In this document: in pieces, positions 1 to 9,031 of the stretch
How the letters are laid out: each line of letters starts with the position of its first letter
How positions within the stretch are numbered: position 1 is the stretch's first letter
Source: Symbiodinium natans
Taxonomy: Eukaryota > Sar > Dinophyceae > Suessiales > Symbiodiniaceae
Direction of reading: 5' to 3'
DNA: 64,000 nucleotides
Assembly: GCA_905221605.1 (NCBI GenBank)
Contig: CAJNDS010000142.1
Location: 59,700-123,699, forward strand
The notes under the pieces: generated by a model
The model's input: the letters and a program-made list of their open reading frames with translations, nothing else
Told to the model about the DNA's origin: nothing
The model's database searches: none
Position numbers and translations under genes: made by a program

Positions 1-245
1 AACCGTCGTTTTTGGTACTTTTTTTCGTGGCCGCAGACAACCCTCTGCGGGTTTCGGCGTTGGCGCGGCGCCAAAACCGTGGTGTTTTTGCGTTTTTTGA
101 CATACAAACGTAACCCCTCTGCGGGTTTCGGCGTTGGCGCGGTGCCAAAACCCTCGTGTTTTTGCGTTTCTTGTCATGCAAACGTAACCCCTCTGCGGGT
201 TTTCGCGTGGTCGCGGCGCTAAAACCGTAGTGTTTTTTGCGTTTT
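1..245. repeat. Tandem repeat, three diverged copies of about 64-74 bp
   Basis: Three copies of a unit containing CCCTCTGCGGGTTT, a GGCGCGG-type segment, CAAAACCGT and a T-rich GTTTTTGCGTTTTTTG tail begin near 51, 115 and 189. The array runs off the left edge of the window, so its full size is unknown. No protein function is proposed. Confidence 0.8.
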
Positions 246-249
246 TTGC

Positions 250-975
250 GTTTGTTTTTCGACTTGTGTAGTACAGACGTAGTACGCCGGGGACTTCCGT
301 GGCTGGAAAATCGAGTTTTGTAGTACAAATGTAGTACGCAGGGGACGCCCGGAGCTTCCGTGGCTGGAAAGTCGACTTTTGTAGTACAAACGTAGTACGC
401 CGCGGACACGCGGAGCTTCCGTAGCTGGAAAGTCGACTTTTGTAGTACAGACGTATAGTACGCCGGGAACGCCCGGAGCTTCCGTGGCTGGGAAAGTCGA
501 TTTTTTGTAGTACAAACGTAGTACGCCGCGGACACGCGGAGCTTCCGTAGCTGGAAAGTCAACTTTTGTAATACAGACGTATAGTATGCCGGGGGCGCCC
601 GGAGTTTCCGTGGCTGGAAAGTCGACTTTTGTAGTACAAACGTAGTACGCCGCGCACACGCGGAGCTTCCGTGGCTGGAAAGTCGACTTTTGTAATACAG
701 ACGTATAGTACGCCGGGGACGCCCGGAGCTTCCGTGGCTGGAAAGTCGACTTTTTTGTAGTACTCACATAGTACGCCGCGCACACGCGGAGCTTCCGTGG
801 CTGGAAAGTCGACTTTTTGTAGTACAGACGTATAGTACGCCGGGGACGCCCGGAGCTTCCGTGGCTGGAAAGTCGACTTTTTTGTAGTACTCACGTAGTA
901 CGCCGCGCACACGCGGAGCTTCCGTGGCTGGAAAGTCGACTTTTTGTAGTACAGACGTATAGTACGCCGCGGACG
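250..975. repeat. Tandem array of about 62-64 bp units in two alternating types
   Basis: The core CTGGAAAGTCGACTTTT recurs about every 62-64 bp. One unit type carries GTAGTACAAACGTAGTACGCCGCG, the other GTAATACAGACGTATAGTACGCCGGGG (each shown as its core). They largely alternate, giving a higher-order dimer of about 125 bp. Open frames on both strands follow from repeat length and are not treated as genes. Confidence 0.8.
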
Positions 976-984
976 CCCTGGGCG

Positions 985-1395
985 TCTGAAAACCCCTCAA
1001 ATAGCATGGTAACGGACATCTGGCCGCTTGAAAACACCGCAAATAGCATGGTAACGGACATCTGGCCGCTTGAAAACACCGCAAATAGCATGGTAACGGA
1101 CATCTGGGCGCTTGAAAACACCGCAAATAGCACGGTAACGGACATCTGGGCGCATGAAAACGCCGCAAATAGCATGGTAACGGACATCTGGCCGCTTGAA
1201 AACACCGCAAATAGCACGGTAACGGACATCTGGGCGCTTGAAAACACCGCAAATATCATGGTAACGGACATCTGGGCGCATGAAGACGCCGCAAATAGCA
1301 TGGTAACGGACATCTGGGCGCTTGAAAACACTGCAAATAGCATGGTAACGGACATCTGGGCGCTTGAAAACACCGCAAGTAGCATGGAAGCGGAA
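985..1395. repeat. 42-bp tandem array I (about nine copies)
   Basis: Exact 42-bp periodicity. Each unit begins GCAAATAGCATGG, has a core TAACGGACATCTGG, and ends GAAAACACC. Because 42 is a multiple of three, both strands give long repetitive open frames (14-residue period), so the frames are not evidence of a gene. Point variants (GGCCGC versus GGGCGC; CTTG versus CATG) are scattered among copies. Confidence 0.9.
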
Positions 1396-1454
1396 TTCCG
1401 GACATACTTGAAAACCTCGCAAATAGCATTCCCGCCGCGGACACCCGGAGCTTG

Positions 1455-1640
1455 CGTGTCGAAACCATCGCAAATAAACCATCGCAAATATCGCGGGACT
1501 CAAATTCCTCGAAACCCTTGCAAATGTCGCGGGACTCGAAATCCGGGGCCTCGAAAACCTCGCAAATATCGTGGGACTCGAGTTCCTCGAAAACCTCGCA
1601 AATATCATGGGACTCGACTTCCGGGGCCTCGAAAACCTCC
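1455..1640. repeat. Array II, alternating 36- and 42-bp units
   Basis: Units begin GCAAATATC or GCAAATGTC and end CTCGAAAACCTC. Successive spacings are 36, 42 and 36 bp, the longer form having an extra six bases (CCGGGG/GGGGCC). The unit ends match arrays I and III while the core (GGGACTCGA...) differs. Confidence 0.8.
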
Positions 1641-1950
1641 CGAATTCGCTGGTTCCAAAAACCATCGCGAAAACCATGGTCCCCGAATTCTCTGCTTCCA
1701 AAACCATCGCAAATCCATGGTCCCCGAATTCGCTGGTTCCAAAACCATCGCAAATACCATGGTCCCCGAATTCGCTTTTTCCAAAAGCATCGCACATACC
1801 ATGGTCCCCGAAATCGCTGTTTCCAAAACCATCGCAAAAACCATGATCGCGAAAACCATGGTCCCCGAATTCGCTGGTTCCAAAAGCATCGCAAGTATAC
1901 CATGGTCCCCGAATTCGCTGGTTCCAAAACCATCGCAAATCAGACAAGTG
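1640..1950. repeat. 42-bp tandem array III
   Basis: Units of about 42 bp begin GCAAATACCATGG, have a core TCCCCGAATTCGCTGG and end TTCCAAAACCATC; some copies are shortened. The first and last dozen bases align with arrays I and II, so the three arrays are one family with exchanged cores. Confidence 0.85.
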
Positions 1951-2226
1951 CAGTGTACAAGTGACTATGCAACCATGTAAGTGCATACATTTGTCCAAGC
2001 GCATACACTTTGGCTGCAAAGAGTCAACTGCATGGAGTCAACGCACGGCAAATCGATGCTTTCGGGCCATCCCTCTTCTAGTTTTTAAAGGGGAGGGGGG
2101 TGGGGGGCCCCCCCGTTTAATAAAAGGGGGAAGGGATTACGTTACAATCTCGTGATGTGTATATATGCATGCCCTTCCAGGGATTAGATAGGGTACCTCA
2201 CTCCCTCATTCCCTACGAAGAACCAG

Positions 2227-2304
2227 GCAGAACATCTCCATGAAAGGTGCCGCCTAGCCCAGGACCTTAAGAAATTCCTGTGCCGCGTCAAGAATTTTCA
2301 CAAG
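2227..2304 (+). CDS. Candidate internal exon, coiled-coil-like, unknown protein
   Basis: A 78-bp island gives 26 open codons, beginning AEHLHERCRLAQDLKKF, rich in charged and leucine residues. It is preceded by AACCAG|G (AG|G acceptor) and followed by CACAAG|GAGC, a GA-type donor of the kind known in dinoflagellates. Telomere-like repeats start immediately downstream. Partner exons were not identified, and the strand is set by the single reading that is open and bounded by both sites. Confidence 0.45.
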
Positions 2305-2468
2305 GAGCTAAACCCTAATCCCTAAACCCTAACCCTAAACCCAAAACACAAAACCCAAAACCCAAAACCCTAACTCTAAACCCTGAACCCTAAACCCCAA
2401 ACACCAAACCCTAAACCCCAGAAAACAAACTTCTTGAAAGGATGGACTTGCTGCTCTACCTGCTGGTT

Positions 2469-2617
2469 CCTTGGAGACGAAGTGAACCCTAAAATTGGGG
2501 TCATACACCGTATGGGTTTAGGGTTTCGGGTTTCGGGTTTAGGGTTTAGGACTATACACTGTTCTTTTTAGGTATATGGACCCTAAACCCTTTTGGGGTT
2601 CATGTCGTCCCCCAAGG
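2469..2617. mobile_element. Inverted-repeat, introner-like element (copy 1)
   Basis: The left end CCTTGGAGACGAAGTGAACC is the inverse of the right end GGGGTTCATGTCGTCCCCCA plus AGG. Internal sequence includes telomere-type repeat. The same terminal repeat bounds elements at 34604-34714 and 35003-35495. On the minus strand, GTAA lies directly before the element and AAG|G directly after it, so the element could be a complete intron. Confidence 0.6.
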
Positions 2618-2621
2618 TTAC

Positions 2622-2677
2622 CGAGGGGCCTGGACAGCGGGTCCTCGAGCAGGCGGACCACTTCTTTTTGACCGCTC
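2622..2677 (-). CDS. Candidate internal exon next to introner-like element
   Basis: The minus strand reads SGQKEVVRLLEDPLSRPL between a CTGTGAG|G acceptor and a CTCG|GTAACC donor. The donor GT lies four bases before the terminal repeat of the element at 2469-2617. It is 18 codons plus one base at each end (phase 2 in, phase 1 out). A phase-compatible acceptor, CAG|GTAGAGC, exists just past the other end of the element. The protein family is not recognised. Confidence 0.4.
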
Positions 2678-4411
2678 CTCACAGGTTTGGGGCCTTTAAG
2701 TCCTCACGCCTTGGTAGACTAGTAGCAATATTACGAGAAGGGTGCCCTTCTGGTTTAGGGTCATAGGATTTAGGGTTTAGGGCTACTTTCATAAAGAAAC
2801 CAGCGCCAACAAAAGAGCAAAAGGACACCACTCAGCTAGCCAGATCTTTAAAACAAGATGCTCAAGGTCCCCTTAGTAAACTGCTGTGGAAAACGAAAAC
2901 CATTTGGCTGTTCCTTAGGACCCTAACGAGACTATTGTAAATCCTTTGTGGCCCTAAACCCCCGTAGCGAGAAAGAATTATTCAACAGACATGGTCCTCG
3001 CCCTAAACCCTAAACCCTAAACCCTAAACTCTAAACCCTAATCCCGTCTGTAAGCTGGAATGGGTTAGATGCCCCTGTACGATGTTTTCACTTATTTTGG
3101 GCTGATCGGGTTATATGGGGAATTCGGGCACTAAACCCAAACCCTAAACCCTAAACCCTACACCCTAAACCCTAAACTCTAAACCCTAAACCAGTAAACC
3201 CTAACCTCATCCCTAAACCCCTTCAGAACATATTCTACATCAACCCCAGAAATCCTTATGTAACCATAAACTCTGGACTCCGAACCCGCAAGCCCCTTAT
3301 GCAAACCCTGAACCCCTCATATAAGCCGCTGAACACTCAGCCCCTTCTGCCCTAAACCCTAAACCCCTAAACTCTAAACCCTAAACCCTAATCCCTAAAT
3401 CTTAAACCCTACACCCTAAACTTAAAACCCTAAACCCTAAACCCTAAACACGAAACCCCAAACCCCAAACCCCAAACCCCAAACCCTAAACCCTAAACCC
3501 TAAACCCTAAACCCTAGCCGCGGGCCTCTGAGCGCAGCGCAAGGCCGTCGAGCCGTCGCGCGCCCGGAGGGAGAGGTCGGCCTCTTAGGGGGGCTCTTTA
3601 GGAGCTTTAGGAGCCCAAAGGGTTTAGGGTTTAGGGTTTAGGGTTTGGGGTTTGGGGTTTGGGGTTTGGGGTTTAGGCTTCAGGGTTTAGGGCTCTAGGA
3701 GCAATTCTATAGGGCATTCCAGATTATTCATATCCCAAAATGTGCAAAGTGCGCTCATTCAGACTAGTGGGGTTTTAGGAGCTTTAGGAGCCTTAGGCCG
3801 GGGTTTAGGGTTTAGGATTTAGGGATACCCTCTAAACCCTAAACCCTAAACCCTAAACCCCACACCCTAAACTAAACCCTAAAACGGGGCGGGGGGGTAA
3901 GATTACTTGGTTCCTGAAACCGAACCGCTTGGAAGCGCAATCTCGCCCTGTCAGCGCCTTCGCACGCAGCAGCCACCGCAGGACTTCCACGTGACCAGCT
4001 GCCTGGGCTTAGGGTTTAGGGTTTAGGGTTTAGGGTTTGGGGTTTAGGGTTTAGGGTTTAGGGTTTAGGGTTTAGGGTTTGGGGTTTAGGGTTTAGGGGT
4101 TTAGGGGTCTAGGGGTCCGGCAGCCTGTAAGGGGCTACTATGTAGTCCCTCTTGCACTTGAGAGCCTGAAGCCCTGGAAACGAAAACCCTGAGCTTTGAA
4201 CTCTGAAGCCAAAAACACTGCATCCTCAACCCGACACCCCCACTAGGGGTTTAGGGTTACCCTAAACCCTAAACCCTAAACCCTAAACCCTAAGCCCTAA
4301 GCCCTAAGCCCTAAGCCCTAAGCCCTAAGCCCTAAACCCTAAACCCTAAACCCTAAACCCTAAACCCTAAACCCTAAACCCTAAACCCAAGCCCTAAACC
4401 GCAATCTGCAG

Positions 4412-4504
4412 AGCCCCCACAGCAGAGCCGAGCTCCCTACGGCAGCCAGCATCGCCGGGGTTTGGCCGACACGGCTCGTGGAGTTCACAGCCTCCCCGAG
4501 AAGG
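4412..4504 (+). CDS. Candidate internal exon, unknown protein
   Basis: The island is flanked by CCCTAAA on the left and TTTGGGG/TTTAGGG-type repeat on the right. It gives 31 open codons (SPHSRAELPTAASIAGVWPT...) bounded by CTGCAG| and AGAAGG|GTTTGG, phase 0 to 0. The opposite strand is also partly open, so strand assignment is moderate at best. Confidence 0.35.
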
Positions 4505-4945
4505 GTTTGGGAGTTGGGGTTTGGGGTCTAGGGTCTAGGGTTTAGGAATTAGGGTTTTTGGAGTCGGGGTTTAGGGTTTAGGGTTTAGGATTTAGTGTTT
4601 AGGGTTTGGGGTTTAGGGTTTAGGGTTTAGGGCTTAGGGCGTTCGGAGCTTTCGGAGCCTTAGGGTTTATAGGGTTTAGGGTTACGGCGTTAGGGTTTAG
4701 GAGGGTTTAGGGTTTAGGAGTAAGGCCTTAGGGTTTAGGAGGGTTTAGGGTTTAGGAGGGTTTAGGGTTTAGGGTTTGGGCTTGAGGGTTTCGCGACTAC
4801 AGGGTTCAGGGAGTATACGCTGGTTCACGGATTCCAGGGTTCAGGGATATGCGTTGGGCTTTGGGCTTTTAGGCATGTCCCATGGTGTTTTAGGTGCACC
4901 CGGCATTCTTGGCCTCCTTGGAATGGAACCCCAAACCCCAAACCC
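4505..4945. repeat. TTTAGGG-type block, degenerate
   Basis: TTTAGGG and variants (TTTGGGG, TTTAGGAGGG, TCTAGGG) dominate, with no reading frame that I can support. Confidence 0.75.
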
Positions 4946-5039
4946 CTAAATGTCGGCTGCAGTATTCAGCGGGTGCTCGTTGGCCTTCTTGGCCTCGTGT
5001 AAAGAAGACATGGTGTCGATATGGGTGTCTGCCACCACC
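4946..5039 (-). CDS. Candidate terminal exon ending in TAG
   Basis: On the minus strand, GAGGTCAG|G leads into VVADTHIDTMSSLHEAKKAN and on to a TAG stop (31 codons including the stop). The acceptor has the AG|G form seen at the better-supported exons. Sequence beyond the stop is CCCTAAA-type repeat on the plus strand. The alanine/lysine-rich helix recalls the module found at 48.9-52.5 kb, but the resemblance is weak. Confidence 0.4.
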
Positions 5040-5485
5040 CTGACCTCTCCTCCTTGTCCTATGCCCTCGCTTCTACATTCTACAATTTGTAGAATGTCCT
5101 TGGCTCATGCTGCTCCAACCAGCTCAGAAACCCATCGTGCTCACAGCATAGACTAGGGTTTCGAGAATAGAGTATAAGCCCTAACCCTAAACCCTATACC
5201 CTAAAATCATGGAAGGATCCACGATTTCTCACAGAAAGAGGAAGGTAACTGGATGCTCACACTCCCACTCCCTCCGGCCCCCAAATGCCTAAGAACCTTA
5301 AGAACCAGTAAGCAGCCTGGGTTTAGGGTTTAGGGTTTAGGGTTTAGGGTTTAGGGTTTAGGGTTTAGGATTTAGGGAACTTGGTAACTGTTTAAAATCC
5401 TCGGCTCGTTTTGGTGCCCTATGCTAACTTATGAGGTCTTAGGGCTTGGAGAGGCTAATCATTCGGATTCGATCATCCCCACGTC

Positions 5486-5555
5486 CTGTACTGCTTTGGT
5501 CAGCCAGATGCGCTATCCGGCGCTTGCAAACGTTGCTTTCTCCCTTGTGGATGGC
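5486..5555 (-). CDS. Candidate internal exon, basic
   Basis: The minus strand reads AIHKGESNVCKRRIAHLADQ followed by SST, between AGTGCAG|G and ACAG|GACGTG (a GA donor). It is 23 codons plus one base. A longer plus-strand frame (5446-5817) overlaps but runs into a poly-C tract and microsatellite and looks accidental. Confidence 0.3.
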
Positions 5556-5699
5556 CTGCACTTCAGGAAACTACATTCTGGGAGATGAGCTCAGTTGCGG
5601 GGCCCTTTGGGGTCTCAGTGTTATACTCCTTTTGGTGCAGGACGCCAAAAGAGGCCCATCCTTCCCCAAACGCCAAACCTCTCTTTCACAGAAAAAAAT

Positions 5700-5766
5700 A
5701 AAAAAATGTGTATATATATATATATATGTATATCGTCACCCCCCCCCCCCCCAAGATCTACACCCT
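5700..5766. repeat. Composite: (TA)n, poly-C tract and AGATCTAC
   Basis: A TA microsatellite is followed by a run of C and then AAGATCTAC. The same three-part arrangement, in either orientation, occurs near 16086-16135, 24180-24237 and 26705-26761. This suggests a dispersed element end, not independent slippage. Confidence 0.6.
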
Positions 5767-5829
5767 CCTTGTCTACACTACTCTTCTGCTTGCTTCCACG
5801 CACTTGTGTACAAGTAGTGCGCGCCGAAA

Positions 5830-7150
5830 ACACTGTAAATACCGATAAAATCGTACTTGTCGAGTATTTCCGGGACTGTTTTACGTAACACATCATGCAT
5901 GCAAAATGTCTATAAATCTGCAACCGAATTTCGGTTTTAAAATTATGCGACCTTCTATACTCCGAAAGCCAATAGACCTTCACGGTATAGCAGTTTTGCT
6001 GTCACCACCTCAAAAAGCTCGTGTTTTTTTGTGTTTCTTCTGTTGTCTTAGTAAACAAATACATGCTGCGCTGCACGTGTGAACACTGGGTCTGACGCGG
6101 CTTCTTTCAGGATTCCCGGGAAAGGGCCTCTTTTTCTCATACAACAATAACAGCCAATAGTAGGATAATTCCTACCGCTAGCCATAATTAACAATATTAT
6201 CATGCCTACTTTTATCGTAATCGTTGGTTCCGTGCTAAAATATGTCCGCTGCTTTTCGGGGGTTCTGCAAACTCCAAGTCTTGCTTGTCGGGCGGCTTGC
6301 GGCGTGTGTCCCAATAGCTGTCCTTCATTGCTCACTCCAAGCAAGCTGAAAATAGTAATTCATACTAAATCGACAAAACCAGTATGTACTTAGTAGTGAA
6401 TTTCTATGCAATGAATATTGCATTGGTGTGCTGATAAAAACGTACCAGGTGTTTCAATAGTATTTAGTTTGCCTATTTAATCAACATTTTGCTTGGAAAA
6501 AGCGTTGCTTAGGAAAATTGCATTATTTGTATCGCAACACCTGAAAACCCAAAAGTCCAAACTTCGCCAGAGATTCTCCCAAGGCTTTAGGATTTGGAAT
6601 TTCCGAGTACTATTATCTTCACGAGCAAATGGGTTTCTAAGAAAAATGTGTATTCTTGAGCTTGTCTATGCGAATTGTGCGTTTGAGACAGAATATAATC
6701 TGTACAAGTGGTATTTAATTAGTGCGTGGGCAGTGTTTCATCATCATGTGATGAAAACTGCTTGTTTTATAGTCAAATCTAGCACACATACTCGTTGTGC
6801 TAAAGTCGTGTTTCTTTCAGAACTCTACGAGACTGCTGCATCTGTAAGCTTGTGTTTAAGAGTTCTGGGTTTCTAGGAGAACTGTGTACTTGTAAGCTTC
6901 TCTATGCGAATTGTGTGTTTTAGACATAAGGCTAGGATACTTCAGTAGCCAGCCTCTTTCACATGGTAGTAATTCAATATTTTGGCCGCACTATGTGTTT
7001 AGAAGAGTATTTCCCTGGGCTTGGGACAAGCGCTGCTTCTCTAGAAACAGAACGAATTGCTTTTCAAAAAAACATCTTGTCTCTGAAACTGAAGTATTTG
7101 TCGAGATTGCCGAGCGCAATCGCTACATTTTGCAATCGATATTCTATGAG
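5830..7150. other. Unique AT-richer stretch without a convincing gene
   Basis: Telomere-type repeat is almost absent. Several open frames exist (for example 6493-6876, plus) but none has a recognisable family. A diverged direct duplication of about 75 bp lies at 6631-6705 and 6867-6940, sharing GGGTTTCTA, TGTGTA, TTGTCTATGCGAATTGTG and a TTTTAGACA-like end. Confidence 0.5.
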
Positions 7151-7178
7151 TGAACAAAACTAGGATAGTCTACCAGCG

Positions 7179-7427
7179 ATGCCTGTGGCAGTTTACGAAG
7201 GTGCACGCAAGGAGCTCGGAACTCGAAAGCTCGGAACCACGCCGCTGCGCCGGCCACCCCAGTGGCACGGCCTGCCACCTACCACTGGAAAGGCGCGAGC
7301 TGTCCGTGTCACCAGGGCAGCGACGGAGGGAGAGCCCCAAAAAAATAGGACTTCCACCTGGGAACCAAGACTTGTTCGACTTATTGACAGCCTTGTCTAT
7401 TCTTCTGATTTCGCTGCTATTCAATGA
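7179..7427 (+). CDS. Small open frame, unknown
   Basis: An 82-codon frame starts with ATG and encodes a basic, proline-containing product (MPVAVYEGARKELGTRK...). It ends just before the left border of the retroelement at 7433. The G+C-richer codon usage contrasts with the AT-rich DNA upstream. No domain is recognised, and it may be an exon fragment cut off by the insertion. Confidence 0.25.
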   Translation: MPVAVYEGARKELGTRKLGTTPLRRPPQWHGLPPTTGKARAVRVTRAATEGEPQKNRTSTWEPRLVRLIDSLVYSSDFAAIQ

Positions 7428-7432
7428 ATGTC

Positions 7433-7659
7433 CATGCATTCAGCTCACTCCCCATTTCTCCGCGCCAGTGCAGTTGGAATCTGCTGGCAAGGCCGCCCTT
7501 CAATGGAAGGCCTACATGACAGCCACTCGGCTAAGACATTGACTGGATGAAACAGACGTCAAGTGAAACCGAATCATCTTGGAAAGGCTGCCACTGCCAG
7601 GGCATCACTGCAAGTGAGCTGTGCAAGAAAGGACTCCTGCTCGCCTGCTACCCGCTTCC
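7433..7659 (-). repeat. Split direct repeat B2 (outer copy, 227 bp)
   Basis: Identical to 7782-8008 at an offset of 349 bp. It begins CATGCATTC and ends CCGCTTCC. It forms the 3' border of the retroelement in transcription sense and is separated from A2 by 46 unique bases (7660-7705). Confidence 0.9.
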
Positions 7660-7705
7660 CCTTCCACCCACGCTGTCCAGAGCGTCAAGGGCGGCTGAGG
7701 GCGGG

Positions 7706-7784
7706 AAGGCTTGATCTGATGAAGGAGCGGCGCAGCACAAGGTCGAGAGCGTTCATGCATGACACTGCCCTTGGCAATTCACAT
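7706..7784 (-). repeat. Split direct repeat A2 (79 bp)
   Basis: Identical to 14581-14659. It ends CACAT and shares its last three bases (CAT) with the start of B1, recreating the junction expected when the two element ends are joined in a circular intermediate. Confidence 0.9.
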
Positions 7785-8008
7785 GCATTCAGCTCACTCC
7801 CCATTTCTCCGCGCCAGTGCAGTTGGAATCTGCTGGCAAGGCCGCCCTTCAATGGAAGGCCTACATGACAGCCACTCGGCTAAGACATTGACTGGATGAA
7901 ACAGACGTCAAGTGAAACCGAATCATCTTGGAAAGGCTGCCACTGCCAGGGCATCACTGCAAGTGAGCTGTGCAAGAAAGGACTCCTGCTCGCCTGCTAC
8001 CCGCTTCC
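7782..8008 (-). repeat. Split direct repeat B1 (inner copy, 227 bp)
   Basis: Identical to B2. The recombinase frame stops inside its last dozen bases (stop at 7997-7999), so coding and repeat sequence overlap. Confidence 0.9.
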
Positions 8009-9031
8009 ATGCGTCCCGATCTGGCGTCGAAGACGCCGAACACCGGCTGCGGACGCTTGCGAAAGCCGCTGTGAAACAGCCCTGGGAAAAGTTATGGTTT
8101 GTAAGGCAGCTTTAGCCTCTTTCAAATAGATCCGAGCCGTGCTGAGGTGCTTCCAGCGACCAACTAACATGGTGGCTGCTAAATTGCCTGTCTGTGTAAA
8201 GAAATGCGTTGCTCCCCCTCTTCGCAAGGAATGTGGGCGAAACCCATGCCCCTGCAGCTCAAAATGTTGCAAGAGCTGAAACCACTGACTACGGAATTTA
8301 TACGAGCTCAATCCAGACAGAGTATCACCCGGCTTAATGCCGGAACACAAGATGGTTGCCGCCAAGACGGCCAGCGGGTCTGCGAGGACAATCTCCTCAC
8401 ATGGCTCGTTTGCTCGCTGCGCACCCTTGGTGTGGTGCAAGGTAAGTACGACGCCTTTGGCTGTGATAGCAACGTGTTTGCACAACAGTGACAAAGCTTC
8501 CCCTGTGCGCAGAAAGCCCAGAAACATGAGCAACATGAGATAAGCAAGGCGTTCCCAGCCCCACTGACATGCCTGTTCAACCAAAGCAAACAAGCACGAA
8601 GCTGTGAGAGGACTGGCCTGACACGGCAATTCCAGTGAGTCCCATTTGGACTTGAGCCGCCAACTCCAAGGCAGATTCCGCTTCAGAGAAGGGACAAAAT
8701 GCTGTACTGCAGCGAGAGTGACAGAAGCTGCGGACTTGGGCTCTCCCTCTTGCCACAAAAACTCAATGTAGCGACCCAGCCACAAATCATAATCTGTCAT
8801 CGCCGCAGGCAGGTGCCCCAATTCTTGTTGCAGAAACAAAACGAACAGTTCAAACCATTTTGCATATCGCTGTTCAGTGGTCTGTTGGACCAAGTTGCTT
8901 TGAAGCGTGCCCAGTTTTGAACGATATTGCTGCCTGCGTTCTTTGCTATTGGTGACCACAGTCGCCGCTCTACGAACCATGGCCACGAGAAGGCAAATCT
9001 GCAGGGTTAAACTCGGACTTGAAGAAACCAT
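7997..9031 (-). CDS. Tyrosine recombinase of the DIRS element
   Basis: This 344-residue protein would integrate the element's circular DNA by strand exchange. The catalytic set is visible: R175 in LGFLRTGE, a lysine (K202) in HHTKG, H267-x-x-R270 in RPHSLRRGG, W293/H295 in GRWKHLS and the nucleophile Y302 in ARIYL. The N-terminal half (about 45-135) fits a helical core-binding domain. The frame overlaps the end of pol by about 60 bp in a different frame (+1). The first ATG is used; an internal ATG (M18, VAMVRRA) is also possible. No frame damage is seen, so the enzyme may be functional. Confidence 0.88.
   Translation of the reverse strand: MVSSSPSLTLQICLLVAMVRRAATVVTNSKERRQQYRSKLGTLQSNLVQQTTEQRYAKWFELFVLFLQQELGHLPAAMTDYDLWLGRYIEFLWQEGEPKSAASVTLAAVQHFVPSLKRNLPWSWRLKSKWDSLELPCQASPLTASCLFALVEQACQWGWERLAYLMLLMFLGFLRTGEALSLLCKHVAITAKGVVLTLHHTKGAQRANEPCEEIVLADPLAVLAATILCSGIKPGDTLSGLSSYKFRSQWFQLLQHFELQGHGFRPHSLRRGGATHFFTQTGNLAATMLVGRWKHLSTARIYLKEAKAALQTITFPRAVSQRLSQASAAGVRRLRRQIGTHGSG

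Larger units (their letters stand above)
2305..4400. repeat. Interstitial telomere-like repeats with short unique islands
   Basis: Runs of CCCTAAA and TTTAGGG, with variants such as CCCCAAA and CCCTAAG, fill most of this stretch and switch strand several times. Between them are unique islands of tens to a few hundred bases. The heptamer matches the plant/dinoflagellate telomere type. Repeated switches of orientation argue against a true chromosome end. Confidence 0.85.

Noticed and set aside
985-1950. CRISPR-like reading (constant ends, changing cores)
   Set aside because: Cores are identical within each array and change only between arrays, units abut without separate spacers, and the DNA is eukaryotic.
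985-2019. Long open frames (324 codons plus, 340 and 225 codons minus) over the 42-bp arrays
   Set aside because: Unit length is a multiple of three, so frames stay open on both strands at once; no domain and no codon bias can be argued from that.
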